In this document: one piece after another, positions 54,299 to 63,100 of the stretch
How the letters are laid out: each line of letters opens with the position of its first letter
Numbering within the stretch: the stretch's first letter is position 1
Assembly: GCA_911728455.2 (NCBI GenBank)
Contig: OU452239.1
Span: forward strand, 10,212,328-10,276,327
Direction: 5' to 3'
Origin: Marthasterias glacialis
Taxonomy: Eukaryota; Echinodermata; Asteroidea; Forcipulatida; Asteriidae
DNA length: 64,000 bases
Program-made: the position numbers and the translations under genes
Notes under the pieces: model-generated
The model's database searches: none
Seen by the model: only the letters and a program-made list of their open reading frames with translations
What the model was told of the DNA's origin: nothing

Positions 54299-55515
54299 TC
54301 ATTCATATTTATAATGAAACTCACCAATTTTCTGTGTATAGGCCTAATATCCCTGAAATCACAAAATAAACTTTCACAAATGTCCAAAACATAGATTCTA
54401 GAGCAGGAGGGCGACATTTTACGTGTGTTTGTGTGCTGCTAACGCGTACGCCTATATACAGACAGATGCACGTGCTGCATGTGTAGACGTACCTAGGATC
54501 GATTCCATTCAAAATTCCCATGAACTGCAGACAGAATGCACAAGTGTCACATTCGTGGTGTAGATGGCGGATGCAACCAAGGTCTGGACTGCAACAGCCC
54601 AAAGTCGGACTGGCGTTTGAATAAGCCGAACAAGTGGATTCACTGGTACCCAACACTTTTTGAGTTATGAGTGCGAGTACCAGACACCATCAGCTGCTGA
54701 CATCAATCGGTCATTTTGAGAACTCTACACGATACTTTGGTGAAGGGTCATTTGAACTAATATTTCAAACAGATCACCAATACGATTCAATTTTTCTAAT
54801 TTCCGAAATAAAAATTTGCTTTTAAAAAACATAAAGTCACATATAAAAACATAGGCCTTAATACGTTTGATTTGTGGAACCACTTCCCATTTACCCAGGA
54901 CTCAAATCTACACATTTTAAAATCAAATGGCCCGTAACATGTTGAGCATCGCATGCAAAATGGATGAATTCGCTACGTCAGTGAATAGCGAGAGATTTAT
55001 CACACTTTCCGGCAAAGTATCCCAAATCAGTCTAATGGATCGTTCAATGTTTATTGTTTAATTGAAAAACATGAAAACATGGTATGTGGTATCTGTTCCA
55101 ATGCATTTCAATCTTAAATTGACAGTCAAGGAGAAAAAAAATAAATGAAAAAAAAAAAAAAAAAAAAAAAATCCTGACCGACCGACCGACCCCCTTCAAA
55201 TGTTTTTCACTGCAGGGCAACTCAACAATTTTTTTTTGTTTTTGGCCTGATGGCACCTTCAAGTTCAAAGTTGAATGAAGACATCAAACACGTAAGCAGA
55301 TTTTGGATAAAATGTGGTCAAGTTCTTTCCCCAGTAAACACAGTGACGCTTTATCGTCCTTGCATGGTTATGAAATCGTCTCAGACTGGTCCAATTTAGG
55401 AGATTTGGGTTTGCACACTTGCTTGGCCCGTGAAAATGTCACATTCAAGGTCAAGGTTGAATGGAGACAGCAAGCACCAAAGCAGATTTTTGACGAAATG
55501 TGGTCAAGCTCTTTT
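53930..55515 (+). repeat. Tandem GATTTTGTTTGCAAACTTGG repeat split by an insertion
   Basis: TTTGTTTGCAAACTT, CAAGTTCAAGG-TGAATGAAGAC and GGTCAAGTTCTTTCCCCAG occur near 53955-54075, in part at 54140-54190, and again at 55255-55510. Period about 190 bp. The third copy is displaced by the element at 54208-55236. Confidence 0.75.
54208..55236. mobile_element. 1-kb inverted-repeat element, noncoding DNA transposon-like
   Basis: AAAAAAAGATGTTGAGTTGCCCT near the left is mirrored by AGGGCAACTCAACAATTTTTTT at the right. Sub-terminal ACCGACCCAAAAG and GACCGACCGACCGACCC also mirror loosely. Long T (54267-54297) and A (55149-55170) runs lie inside. No transposase-like ORF is visible. Confidence 0.75.
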
Positions 55516-55519
55516 AGCT

Positions 55520-56355
55520 AAATACATGTTGTACTTTTAACCTTGTGAATAATCTTTACCGTTGTCAGGTTTTTCATCCCTGAAGCACTTGCTCCCCCCC
55601 CCTCCCCCTGACCGTTTCTAACTTCACTTTTCTGCTTTTTTTCTTCTTGTTTTTGAAACCCTGTTCTTTTTGTGGTCACTCTCTTTTTTAAATAATCGTG
55701 TTGAAATAATAACATGGTTCTTTAACTCCTGTGTGCTGCATAACCATACAGGAAGCCAAGGTACAAGACTGTGTCTTCACATGTACTCTTTCTGTACACT
55801 TTGTGATGTGTTTTGTATTCATTTTTCAGTGTCACTCTTGAGATCACATGTGTACTAATACAATTGTCAACGTGTAAACAATCATGTGAAAGTCGCAACA
55901 AAAACACCAACGTTTTTAATCATTGTTTATTTTTATGTATTTTTGTTGTTGTAAGGCTTGCACAGCAGAATTATCTCAAGATTTCTGTTTGTGTGATTTC
56001 ATGGATATTTTTTAAATTCTAAAATTACAGACCTAACGTGAAAAACCTTGTTGTATATGACCCTGTGACCCTCGACCCTGTGACCCTGTTACACTCATTG
56101 TGTGACCATGTGACGTTGTCCTTTTGTGAGTGTTTGGTGTAAACCTGTGGCGTTGCATGCTAAGTGAGCGTAGTTAATCAATGTCTTGTCAGTTTCTTGT
56201 ATCAATTAGTGGAAGCTAATTTTGCTTTTAATTCTTTTTATCTGAACAAACTGAAACCCCGCAAGATGAAACTGATTTTTGATTCTTGAGTTCATTCATT
56301 CAAATCCAACCAGATGTCATTCTTGTAAAAATTGCTGATTTTTTTTAAGCTGACC
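55520..56355. other. Intron, no gene recognised
   Basis: A C-rich run near 55594 and a GACCCTGTGACCCT tandem near 56060-56085. Nothing else. Confidence 0.45.
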
Positions 56356-56359
56356 TCAG

Positions 56360-56890
56360 GTCAACCTTGCGATGACACAGAATAGTCGGCGACTGACTTT
56401 TCAGGATGAGGCTGCGCCTGAGTTAAGACGGTCAGGATCATATCAGTTGCCAAATGTTTGCAACCTGAGTATAACTACGAAGACGTTAAGACGATCGGCA
56501 TCAGTCGCCGTCAGAAAAACAAAATCACCAGTCTCAAGAGTAGACAAATTCCAACTTCCCTGACGTGTTCCCTGGTGCTTGTTCCACGATATTCACAAAA
56601 TTTTTCAGATAGCGACCTGAGCGTTATTTTTCTGCTTGATCCCGACGGTTCCATCGCAGCGGTTGTACCTGAGGCCGGCTTTAGGGATTCTTAATTGCAG
56701 CAGGCTGACCATTGTGCGGATGCCCAGAACTACGCGAACAATAGCAATTACTGTGAATACTACTTGTACGTAAGCTTGCAGCAGACATACTGTCACTTAG
56801 AATTCCAAAGCAGCGGCGATACTAGGGGTAAAATTAAGGTGAACTTTTTGCCAATTAAAACTGTAGTCTCCATTGCTATTTTTCCCTAAA
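56360..56890 (+). pseudogene. Coding-like stretch in overlapping frames; possible cassette exon or gene remnant
   Basis: After an acceptor-like TTTTTTAAGCTGACCTCAG, one frame (56372-56563) reads MTQNSRRLTFQDEAAPELRR with RRSGS and RRSAS motifs. From 56458 a second frame reads MQPEYNYEDVKTIGISRRQK and later DLSVIFLLDPDGSIAAVVPE up to 56694; a third begins at 56695 (NYANNSNYCEYYLYV). None has the phase-1/phase-1 borders needed to be a cassette in this intron; one weak donor (CCTGA|GTATAA) would let the first frame end in phase 1 as an alternative start. I recognise no family. A degraded unrelated gene is equally possible. Confidence 0.25.
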
Positions 56891-57111
56891 CAAGACCCCT
56901 TTTCAGCACTCTTGTTATGGCATTTCCAATTTTTTAATTTTTTTTGGTTCATTATCTGACACACGGGTAAAAACAAGTACATTGGTTGCCTGTCGTAAAA
57001 AAAAAACATTTTAAAAACATTGAAGTTACTATACAGAAAGGCTTAGAAAATGTAACATTTTATTTTGGTTATTTTTAATCTCAAAAGTCCAGATTTCAAA
57101 TGGGTTGGGGG

Positions 57112-57815
57112 CACCCAGGGGGGGGGGGGCACAGACATTAGTTGGGGGACACAGACATTAGTTGGGGGACACAGACATTAGTTGGGGGCACAGACATTAG
57201 TTAGGGGGGCATAGACATCAGTTGGGGGGACACAGACATTAGTTGGGGGACACAGACATTAGTTGGGGGACACAGACATTAGTTGGGGGGGGCACAGACA
57301 TTAGTTAGGGGGGGGGCACAGACATTAGTTAGGGGGGCATAGACATCAGTTGGGGGCACAGACATTAGTTGGGGGGCACAGACATTAGTTGGGGGGCACA
57401 GACATCAGTTGGGGGCACAGACATTAGTTAGGGGGGGAACATACATTAGTTAGGGGGGCACAGACATCAGTTGGGGGCACAGACATTAGTTAGGGGGGAA
57501 CAGACATTAGTTTGGGGGGGCACAGACATCAGTTAAGGGGGCACAGACATCAGTTGGGGGGCACAGACATTAGTTAGGGGGCACAGACATCAGTTGGGGG
57601 CACAGACATTAGTTGGGGGCACAGACATTAGTTAGGGGGGCACAGACATTAGTTTGGGGGGGCACAGACATCAGTTAAGGGGGCACAGACATCAGTTGGG
57701 GGGGCACAGACATCAGTTGGGGGCACAGACATCAGTTGGGGGGCACAGACATTTAGTTAGAGGGGGGGGGGCAAAGACATTAGTTAGGGGGGGCACAGAC
57801 ATCAGTTGGGGGCCA
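57112..57815 (+). repeat. Very G-rich minisatellite, about 20-bp unit, about 35 copies
   Basis: GGGGGCACAGACATTAGTT and CATCAGTT variants repeat with G runs of 4-9 bases in every unit. The plus (coding) strand is G-rich throughout 700 bp, so the intron RNA would carry dozens of G runs able to form quadruplexes. Frames through it (for example 57654-57869) are artefacts. Confidence 0.95.
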
Positions 57816-57819
57816 GTGC

Positions 57820-58872
57820 CCCCCCTACCTATGCCACTGTTCCAAAGTCTCCCATTTACCTTGACATAGTCCACCTAAATCAAATACTGTAATTACATGT
57901 AGAGATGTGGTGCACACACGTCTGTGACTCCGTACGATACTCGCTGTGGTATTGATATTAAATGCACATGTACGTGATCAATTAACAAATTCATTTGGTA
58001 TGTGACACTCCAGGCTAAAAATCAGGCACGTCTAGAAAAAATTGTGAAATTGCACGCTATCATGAAAATTAACATTAGCCATGATATCAGTGGGATGTGA
58101 TGTCTTGAACATTCCATTATGTTGAGAAGAATTTACATTACAGGTCCTAATTCGGTGGTATTTGAAAGAGAGCTCTTGTTCGCATTTTGTTGATGAGCAT
58201 ATAAACTTAGTTTTGAGTTTGGGCCGGAACTGTTTGGTTTTTGTCATGGAGCGTCACGTAATGTCTTTTCTGATTGGCAGATGTGTTCTTTGTACTTTTG
58301 TATTGAGCATGTGAAATGACTGTTGTAACGATTTTTGGACGTACGTTTTTTTGATCTGTGTGTAGATAGTGTGCTTTGTTACAGTAGAACCTGTTGTGGC
58401 ATTGTGAAATAACTTTACAAGCCTGCCGTCACAATGCAGACAGTGATTTAAAAATCATGGTTTGGGGCAAAGTGTTTTTCAGTTTATGCAAAACGGCCTC
58501 GTGAATATTGAATAGTAGTCTAGACATTTATGCAGGTTGCTTTGGTTACTTAAAGGGGCTGTTTCGTCATGTTTGTAGCAGGCCTATGGCTGTGCAGTAA
58601 TGAACTCTCACCCAGATACTGCGCACTCACGCGCTCGCGGTCAAATCGCAAAGGTTGCCGTCTTCGTCAAACTGTGATGTGACCGCCGGCGTGCACGCGC
58701 GCGTAGTAACTGGGTTATTCCATTTACTGCTACAATCATGATGACACAGCCCCTTTAATGATGTGGAAATTTGCGCTTTCGGTCACTATTCTTCGCTTTT
58801 AAGCCGTTTAAGCGAAGGGTGCTAAGGAGGCACACACTCAAGCTAAATATTCCTTGCTAACCTGAACCACCA
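57820..58872. other. Intron, no gene recognised
   Basis: A possible inverted-repeat element at about 58550-58756 (AAAGGGGCTGTTTCGTCATG left, ATGATGACACAGCCCCTTTA right) with a CG-rich core. The remainder is unassigned. Confidence 0.6.
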
Positions 58873-59200
58873 GGGCCCAATTTCCTTAAGCCTGTAAGCA
58901 CAGAAATTTGCTAAGCACAGAAAATTCTTGCTTAGCAGAAACTGGTTACCAGCCAACATTCCATTATGTTTACACTGTTGCGACTGGTGCCCCGCTCATT
59001 TTTTTGCTTAGCAGAGAAATTTGCTAAGAAGTTTTTTTCTGCTAAACAGCTTTATGAAATTGGCCCCCGATACGTTCTGGTGTCAAGGGCAAGGCAATTT
59101 TTTTTTCTGTTTTTGTAAAGGGCACCGCGATGAGGGAAATTAAACTTTCAAGTGGAACATTTCATGGGGCACCAAGGCAATGACTAGGGGCAAATTGAAT
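58873..59200 (+). mobile_element. Hairpin MITE plus truncated TCAGGCCTGA-family fragment
   Basis: 58873-59068 runs from GGGCCCAATTTCCTTAAGCC to GCTTTATGAAATTGGCCCC. 59075-59200 has CAAGGGCAAGGCAATTT and GGGGCACCAAGGCAATGACT, a MITE cut short on the right by the next element. Confidence 0.82.
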
Positions 59201-59203
59201 TTG

Positions 59204-60097
59204 AATAATGTCTGGTACAAGACTTGCTCAAAGTCCCAGCTCAACATTGGTAAGAAAGAAAAAATATAAAAGTTCACAGATTTCCATGTAGCTTACATGC
59301 TATAAAGGTAACGATGGCAGAAAAATTTCCTTGAAATAGGCCCATTTCTGCCTGAGGTGTTTTCGTTTTTGAATAATAAATGAAATAAGATCCAAAATAA
59401 GTTTTCATCCCATGTGAGATCAAAACTCTGCCAAGAGCGTGTACAAAAATGCTGAATGCATTTTTACCCTTGTGTCACAAATGAAACAACAAAATGAGCT
59501 GAAACTTTCACAGGTTCGTTTTATTACATATATCTTGACTCGTGCACAGAATGGAAGCATTTACAGACAGACACTTTACCAATGTTGAGCTAGGGCTTTT
59601 TTCACGAGTTACTGATTAAATTTGAATTCCTCTGACCATAGAGACAGTTTCTATGTCACATGATTCACGGCAAGTTTTTGTGTAAGAGACGGCGAACTCC
59701 CATACACAAGTTTTTAATGATTGCGTATGGCACAATGGTACAAGGGATTTCTCATCTGGAGGGTGCTGTACAAAAACCCTGCCCTGAACCATTTGACATA
59801 GCAACTGTCTAGAAACACCAATCCGAACAGCGGTGTGAATAGTGTTTTTACACCACCACAGCTGTGGCTGCCACACGCGCGCTGACACGACAGTAGCGCG
59901 TCAGCGCGCATGTGCTCCAATCAGAATGGAGGATTCACAGTGCGCGTGCATCGGCGCGGGCGTGCAGCGACCATTGCTGAGGTGGTGTAAGCGCCCATGA
60001 ACACTGCTCGGATTGGTCTGTAGTTGGAGGAATTCAAATTTAGGCGGTAACTTGTGACTGAGCAAGTCTTTGTGCGAGACATTATTCAAATCTAACT
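59204..60097. mobile_element. Inverted-repeat element with another element nested inside
   Basis: TTGAATTTGAATAATGTCTGG...GACTTGCTCA at the left is mirrored by TGAGCAAGTC...GAGACATTATTCAAAT at the right; AATTTGAATTCCTC (59617) and GAGGAATTCAAATT (60026) are inner mirrored blocks. Inside, 59232-59596 is a second element bounded by AGCTCAACATTGGTAA and TTACCAATGTTGAGCT. Its core at 59860-59970 is CG-rich. Fragments reappear in the 60837 tandem array. Confidence 0.7.
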
Positions 60098-60211
60098 CGC
60101 AATGTGGCTTTTACCTCCATTGCCTCCATGAAGTGTGAAATGTTTTACTTTTCGGGCAGATTTTCTCTCCTGCCACTGTAACGGCAGCTATGAATTTAGG
60201 CTCTTCATATT

Positions 60212-60593
60212 CAAGGTTGAATACAGGATTGGTATTCATCCAAATTTTCGTACAAATCAGCATCAGTCTGAAAGCTTACTGATTAGGAAGTTCATACCAG
60301 TACCAATCTTCCATAAAAACATTTCTGTCTGAAATACTGTCAAAGTCGAGAAATTAGAATTTGAAGACCCCTTGTGTAAATTTCGGTTGGGACAGTCGAA
60401 AGTGAGGTCAATGTGTTTTCATGCTGAAAAGTGTGCATGTTTTTTTTTTTTCACTAATTCCTCCAGACTCAGACGACGGATTGAGCCCAAATGTTCACAC
60501 TTTCATTTTTTTTTTTTGTGCATGTATATATTGAATCGCACAAAGTAAGAACGCAGCACTTTCAGCTTTACCAATCCTGTATTTTACCTTCAA
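60212..60593 (+). mobile_element. Inverted-repeat element bounded by GAATACAGGATTGGTA
   Basis: TCAAGGTTGAATACAGGATT on the left is mirrored by AATCCTGTATTTTACCTTCAA on the right. Copy of 14681-15043. It ends 97 nt before the exon at 60691. Confidence 0.8.
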
Positions 60594-60639
60594 AGTGCAC
60601 TAATATCACGTGATCGTTTTCATCAGGTTTTTAACTCAT

Positions 60640-60690
60640 CTCTTTCTCTTCCTCCCTCTCTCTCTCTCTCTCTGTCTCCCTCTTCCACAG
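60640..60690 (+). promoter_or_regulatory. Long CT-repeat polypyrimidine tract and 3' splice site
   Basis: The run TCTCTTTCTCTTCCTCCCTC leads into (CT)n, CTCCCTCTTCCACAG and the exon at 60691. It is an unusually long pyrimidine tract, and since it is a microsatellite its length probably varies between alleles. Confidence 0.85.
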
Positions 60691-60840
60691 TTCTTAACAA
60701 GCATGGCAAGTTGATAACCTTTCTACGCTCATTTATCTTAGCAAGGCCAACGAGGCGGGGGTTGAAGCAGAGGGGAATCCTCCGGGAGCGTGTGTTCGGC
60801 TGCGATCTCGGGGAGCACCTGTTGAACTGTGGAACGGACG
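60691..60840 (+). CDS. ARHGAP32/33: Common exon 9: linker and start of RhoGAP domain
   Basis: 150 nt, phase 1 in and phase 1 out; acceptor TCTTCCACAG, donor GGACG|GTAGGA. Two bases complete Val, then LNKHGKLITFLRSFILARPT, RRGLKQRGILRERVFGCDLG and EHLLNCGTD. KQRGILxERVFGCDLGEHLLN is nearly identical to vertebrate ARHGAP32/33 and opens the RhoGAP fold. The basic linker (RPTRRGLKQR) precedes it. The donor is unusual in being repeated downstream at 60973, 61105 and 61237 within a tandem array. Confidence 0.97.
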
Positions 60841-61268
60841 GTAGGAGTGTACATTCCTCATAAACTATTAAAATGTTGAGCTTTATTCATGAGTTACTGA
60901 TTAAATTTGAATTCCTCCGATCATAGAGACAGTTTCTATGTCACATGATTTGAATTCCTCCGACCATAGACGGTAGGAGTGTACATTCCTCATAAACTAT
61001 CAAAATGTTGAGCGTTATTCATGAGTTACTGATTAAATTTGAATTCCTCCGACCATAGAGACAGTTTCTATGTCACATGATTTGAATTCCTCCGACCATA
61101 GACGGTAGGAGTGTACATTCCTCATGAACTATCAAAATGTTGAGCTTTATTCATGAGTTACTGATTAAATTTGAATTCCTCCGACCATAGAGACAGTTTC
61201 TATGTCACATGATTTGAATTCCTCCGACCATAGACGGTAGGAGTGTACATTCCTCATAAACTATCAAA
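60837..61268 (+). repeat. 132-bp tandem array that starts on the exon's splice donor
   Basis: GACGGTAGGAGTGTACATTC occurs at 60837 (exon end plus intron start), 60969, 61101 and 61233, an exact 132-bp spacing; the last copy is cut at about 61268. Each unit also has TGAGTTACTGATTAAATTTG and GACAGTTTCTATGTCACATG, which come from the element at 59204-60097. Units are almost identical. Confidence 0.95.
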
Positions 61269-61272
61269 ATCA

Positions 61273-61516
61273 TATATATATAATACTGGATTCGAACTGG
61301 CCCCTCGTCACCGGGCGTGCTCGGTGGTCTAGTGGTTAAGACATCTGCTCTAGTCATGCGGGAGTCGTGGGTTCGAATCCCACCCGAGTTGCCTGTTGAT
61401 TTTTTTTCCACAGGACTCGAAAGCACTGAGTATACAGTGGTTACACACATCGGTGAAAGGCAAATTGAAATTTATATTCATTCCCCCGATGCAAATATTG
61501 ACATCTATCTAATATA
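61273..61516 (+). mobile_element. tRNA-derived SINE, second type, with probable target-site duplication
   Basis: The pseudo-tRNA (GGTGGTCTAGTGGTTAAGAC and GGGTTCGAATCCCACCC) spans about 61318-61389. A tail follows with CACAGGACTCGAAAGCACTG, ACACACATCGGTG and CCCCGATGCAAATATTGACA. AAAATCAT flanks it on both sides (61265 and about 61517). It has the best-preserved A and B boxes in the window. It is the source family of the 26003 hairpin. Confidence 0.85.
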
Positions 61517-61862
61517 AAAATCATGATTTAGCCTTTGAGAAAGGACTCTGCCAGGGTGGAAACAAGAAACCGTGAACAATTTTTTTTGCAAACTATTAGT
61601 CATAATAAAACGATCAAGTCATGCAGTATTCAAATGTTTTTGGGATTCTTCTGTTTCCGTGGTCTTTATACTTGTGTTGACGCACGGGCACTCTGGGATT
61701 AGTGTATTGCTGCGTTACGATAATCGGGCTTGCAACCTTCAGCAGATTTCCTCACTTTTAGTTTCTCAACTGTGCCATTCAAAGTAAAAAAAAAAACACA
61801 GTACAAACTCTTGCTGTGCGTGGAAATTTCACTTCTTTAATATTTTACTTCAATAAACATCA

Positions 61863-62020
61863 TGCCTGATACTTCACAAAGCAATTGCCTCCGTTGCCCC
61901 TTGTCATTGCCTATTGCCATTGAAATGTTCCAATAGAAATTGTCATAGAGGTGCCCTTTATGAAGAAGAAAAATGCCTTGGTGCCCCTGCCCTTTTAAGA
62001 ACGAAGCAATCGGACCCGAA
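61863..62020 (+). mobile_element. TCAGGCCTGA-bordered MITE
   Basis: TGCCTGATACTTCACAAAGC, GCCTCCGTTGCCCCTTGTCA and TTTAAGAACGAAGCAATCGG. Slightly shortened in the middle. Confidence 0.8.
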
Positions 62021-62180
62021 ACATTTTTTATTTACTGCCTTGCAAACAAACATATCGCAACAAACTGTTTATCGTGGAAAGAGCACATAACTCTCTTCAA
62101 TATGATGTATATTTTGTCTTTTTTCCCCGTCTCATATCACTAGTAACAAGAGTGTAAAGAAATACGCTGTCACATTGTTC

Positions 62181-62405
62181 ATATTGACCCAATTCACCTA
62201 ACGTCCTCATCACAGTAATCTTGGTTGCGCCATTTTGGAAGTCAATATCACTGTGTGTTATACAGTGTTGTGTGCAATTTAGGCGGCGCAGCGTTTACAC
62301 ATATACCAATTGACTCCCAAAATGGCGAGCACGGCACAGTCGCCGCGTGTGACGTGCATGCAAGGGGTCAACAAGTTTAGAGGTTTCCCCATGTGGTTGG
62401 TAGGC
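62181..62405 (+). repeat. Interspersed repeat with mirrored CCATTTTGGAAGTCAAT blocks
   Basis: GCGCCATTTTGGAAGTCAAT and ATTGACTCCCAAAATGGCG are mirrored about a TGTGTTATACAGTGTTG centre. Reverse copy of 46262-46495; a weaker relative is at 36960-37130. It ends 135 nt before the next exon. Confidence 0.75.
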
Positions 62406-62539
62406 GTTTCCACTCTACAGTGTTTGTTTTTTACGAAAAATCTCTCAGGTAATTCGAGTTATTTAAATCGTTGCATGCCAAGTAGACCAAAAATTCACAG
62501 TGATTGAACATTTCTTTTAAAAATTTTTTTTAAAACCAG

Positions 62540-62781
62540 TCCCAAATATCATCCGAGCTTGCACAGAGTTCATTGAGATGCACGGCGTCGTTGACGGTAT
62601 CTACAGGCTGTCTGGTGTCTCGTCAACTGTCCAGTGGCTGAGGGATGAATTCGACAGCGAGAAGGTGCCCGACTTGATGCAGTACGACAAGGACATCCAC
62701 TGCGTGTCCTCGGTCTGCAAGTTGTACTTCAGGGAGCTTCCGAATCCTCTGTTGACGTACCAGCTGTACAAGAAGTTTGAG
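62540..62781 (+). CDS. ARHGAP32/33: Common exon 10: RhoGAP catalytic region with the arginine finger
   Basis: 242 nt, acceptor AAAACCAG, donor TTTGAG|GTATGT, phase 1 in and phase 0 out. It reads VPNIIRACTEFIEMHGVVDG then IYRLSGVSSTVQWLRDEFDS and continues to CKLYFRELPNPLLTYQLYKK, FE. GIYRLSG carries the catalytic arginine finger (codon 62605-62607; residue 407 with exon 1d), which inserts into the GTPase site and speeds GTP hydrolysis. CKLYFRELPNPLLT holds the conserved Lys and the helix that packs against it. All key residues seen are present, so the protein should be active. The remaining RhoGAP helices must lie beyond 64000. Confidence 0.97.
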
Positions 62782-62849
62782 GTATGTTGGATGGATTTAA
62801 AGATGGGATTAGTTGCTCTCTGGAGGAAAACAAAAGTTATTAATGCAAT

Positions 62850-63100
62850 GAGAGCTCACTGGTTATAAAGTTCCCACCAGAACCAATCTTCCAGAGAAAT
62901 ATTTCCCTCTGAAAATTCACTGATTCTAAAGTTCATACCAGTACCAATCCTCCTGCGAAATATTTCCATCTGAAAGCTCACTGATTATAAAGTTCATACC
63001 AGAACCAATCTTTTAGAGAAACGATTCCCTCTAAAAGCTCACTGATTATAAAGTTCATACCAGTACCAATCCTCCAGAGAAATATTTCCCGTGTTAACAA
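62850..63100 (+). repeat. Tandem repeat, about 61-bp unit, four copies
   Basis: AGCTCACTGATTATAAAGTT, CATACCAGTACCAATC and GAGAAATATTTCCCTCTG recur about every 61 bp. The unit is a fragment of the 60212/14681 element family amplified locally. It starts about 70 nt after exon 10. Confidence 0.9.

Noticed and set aside
57654-57869. Gly/His-rich 71-residue frame
   Set aside because: Artefact of the G-rich minisatellite.
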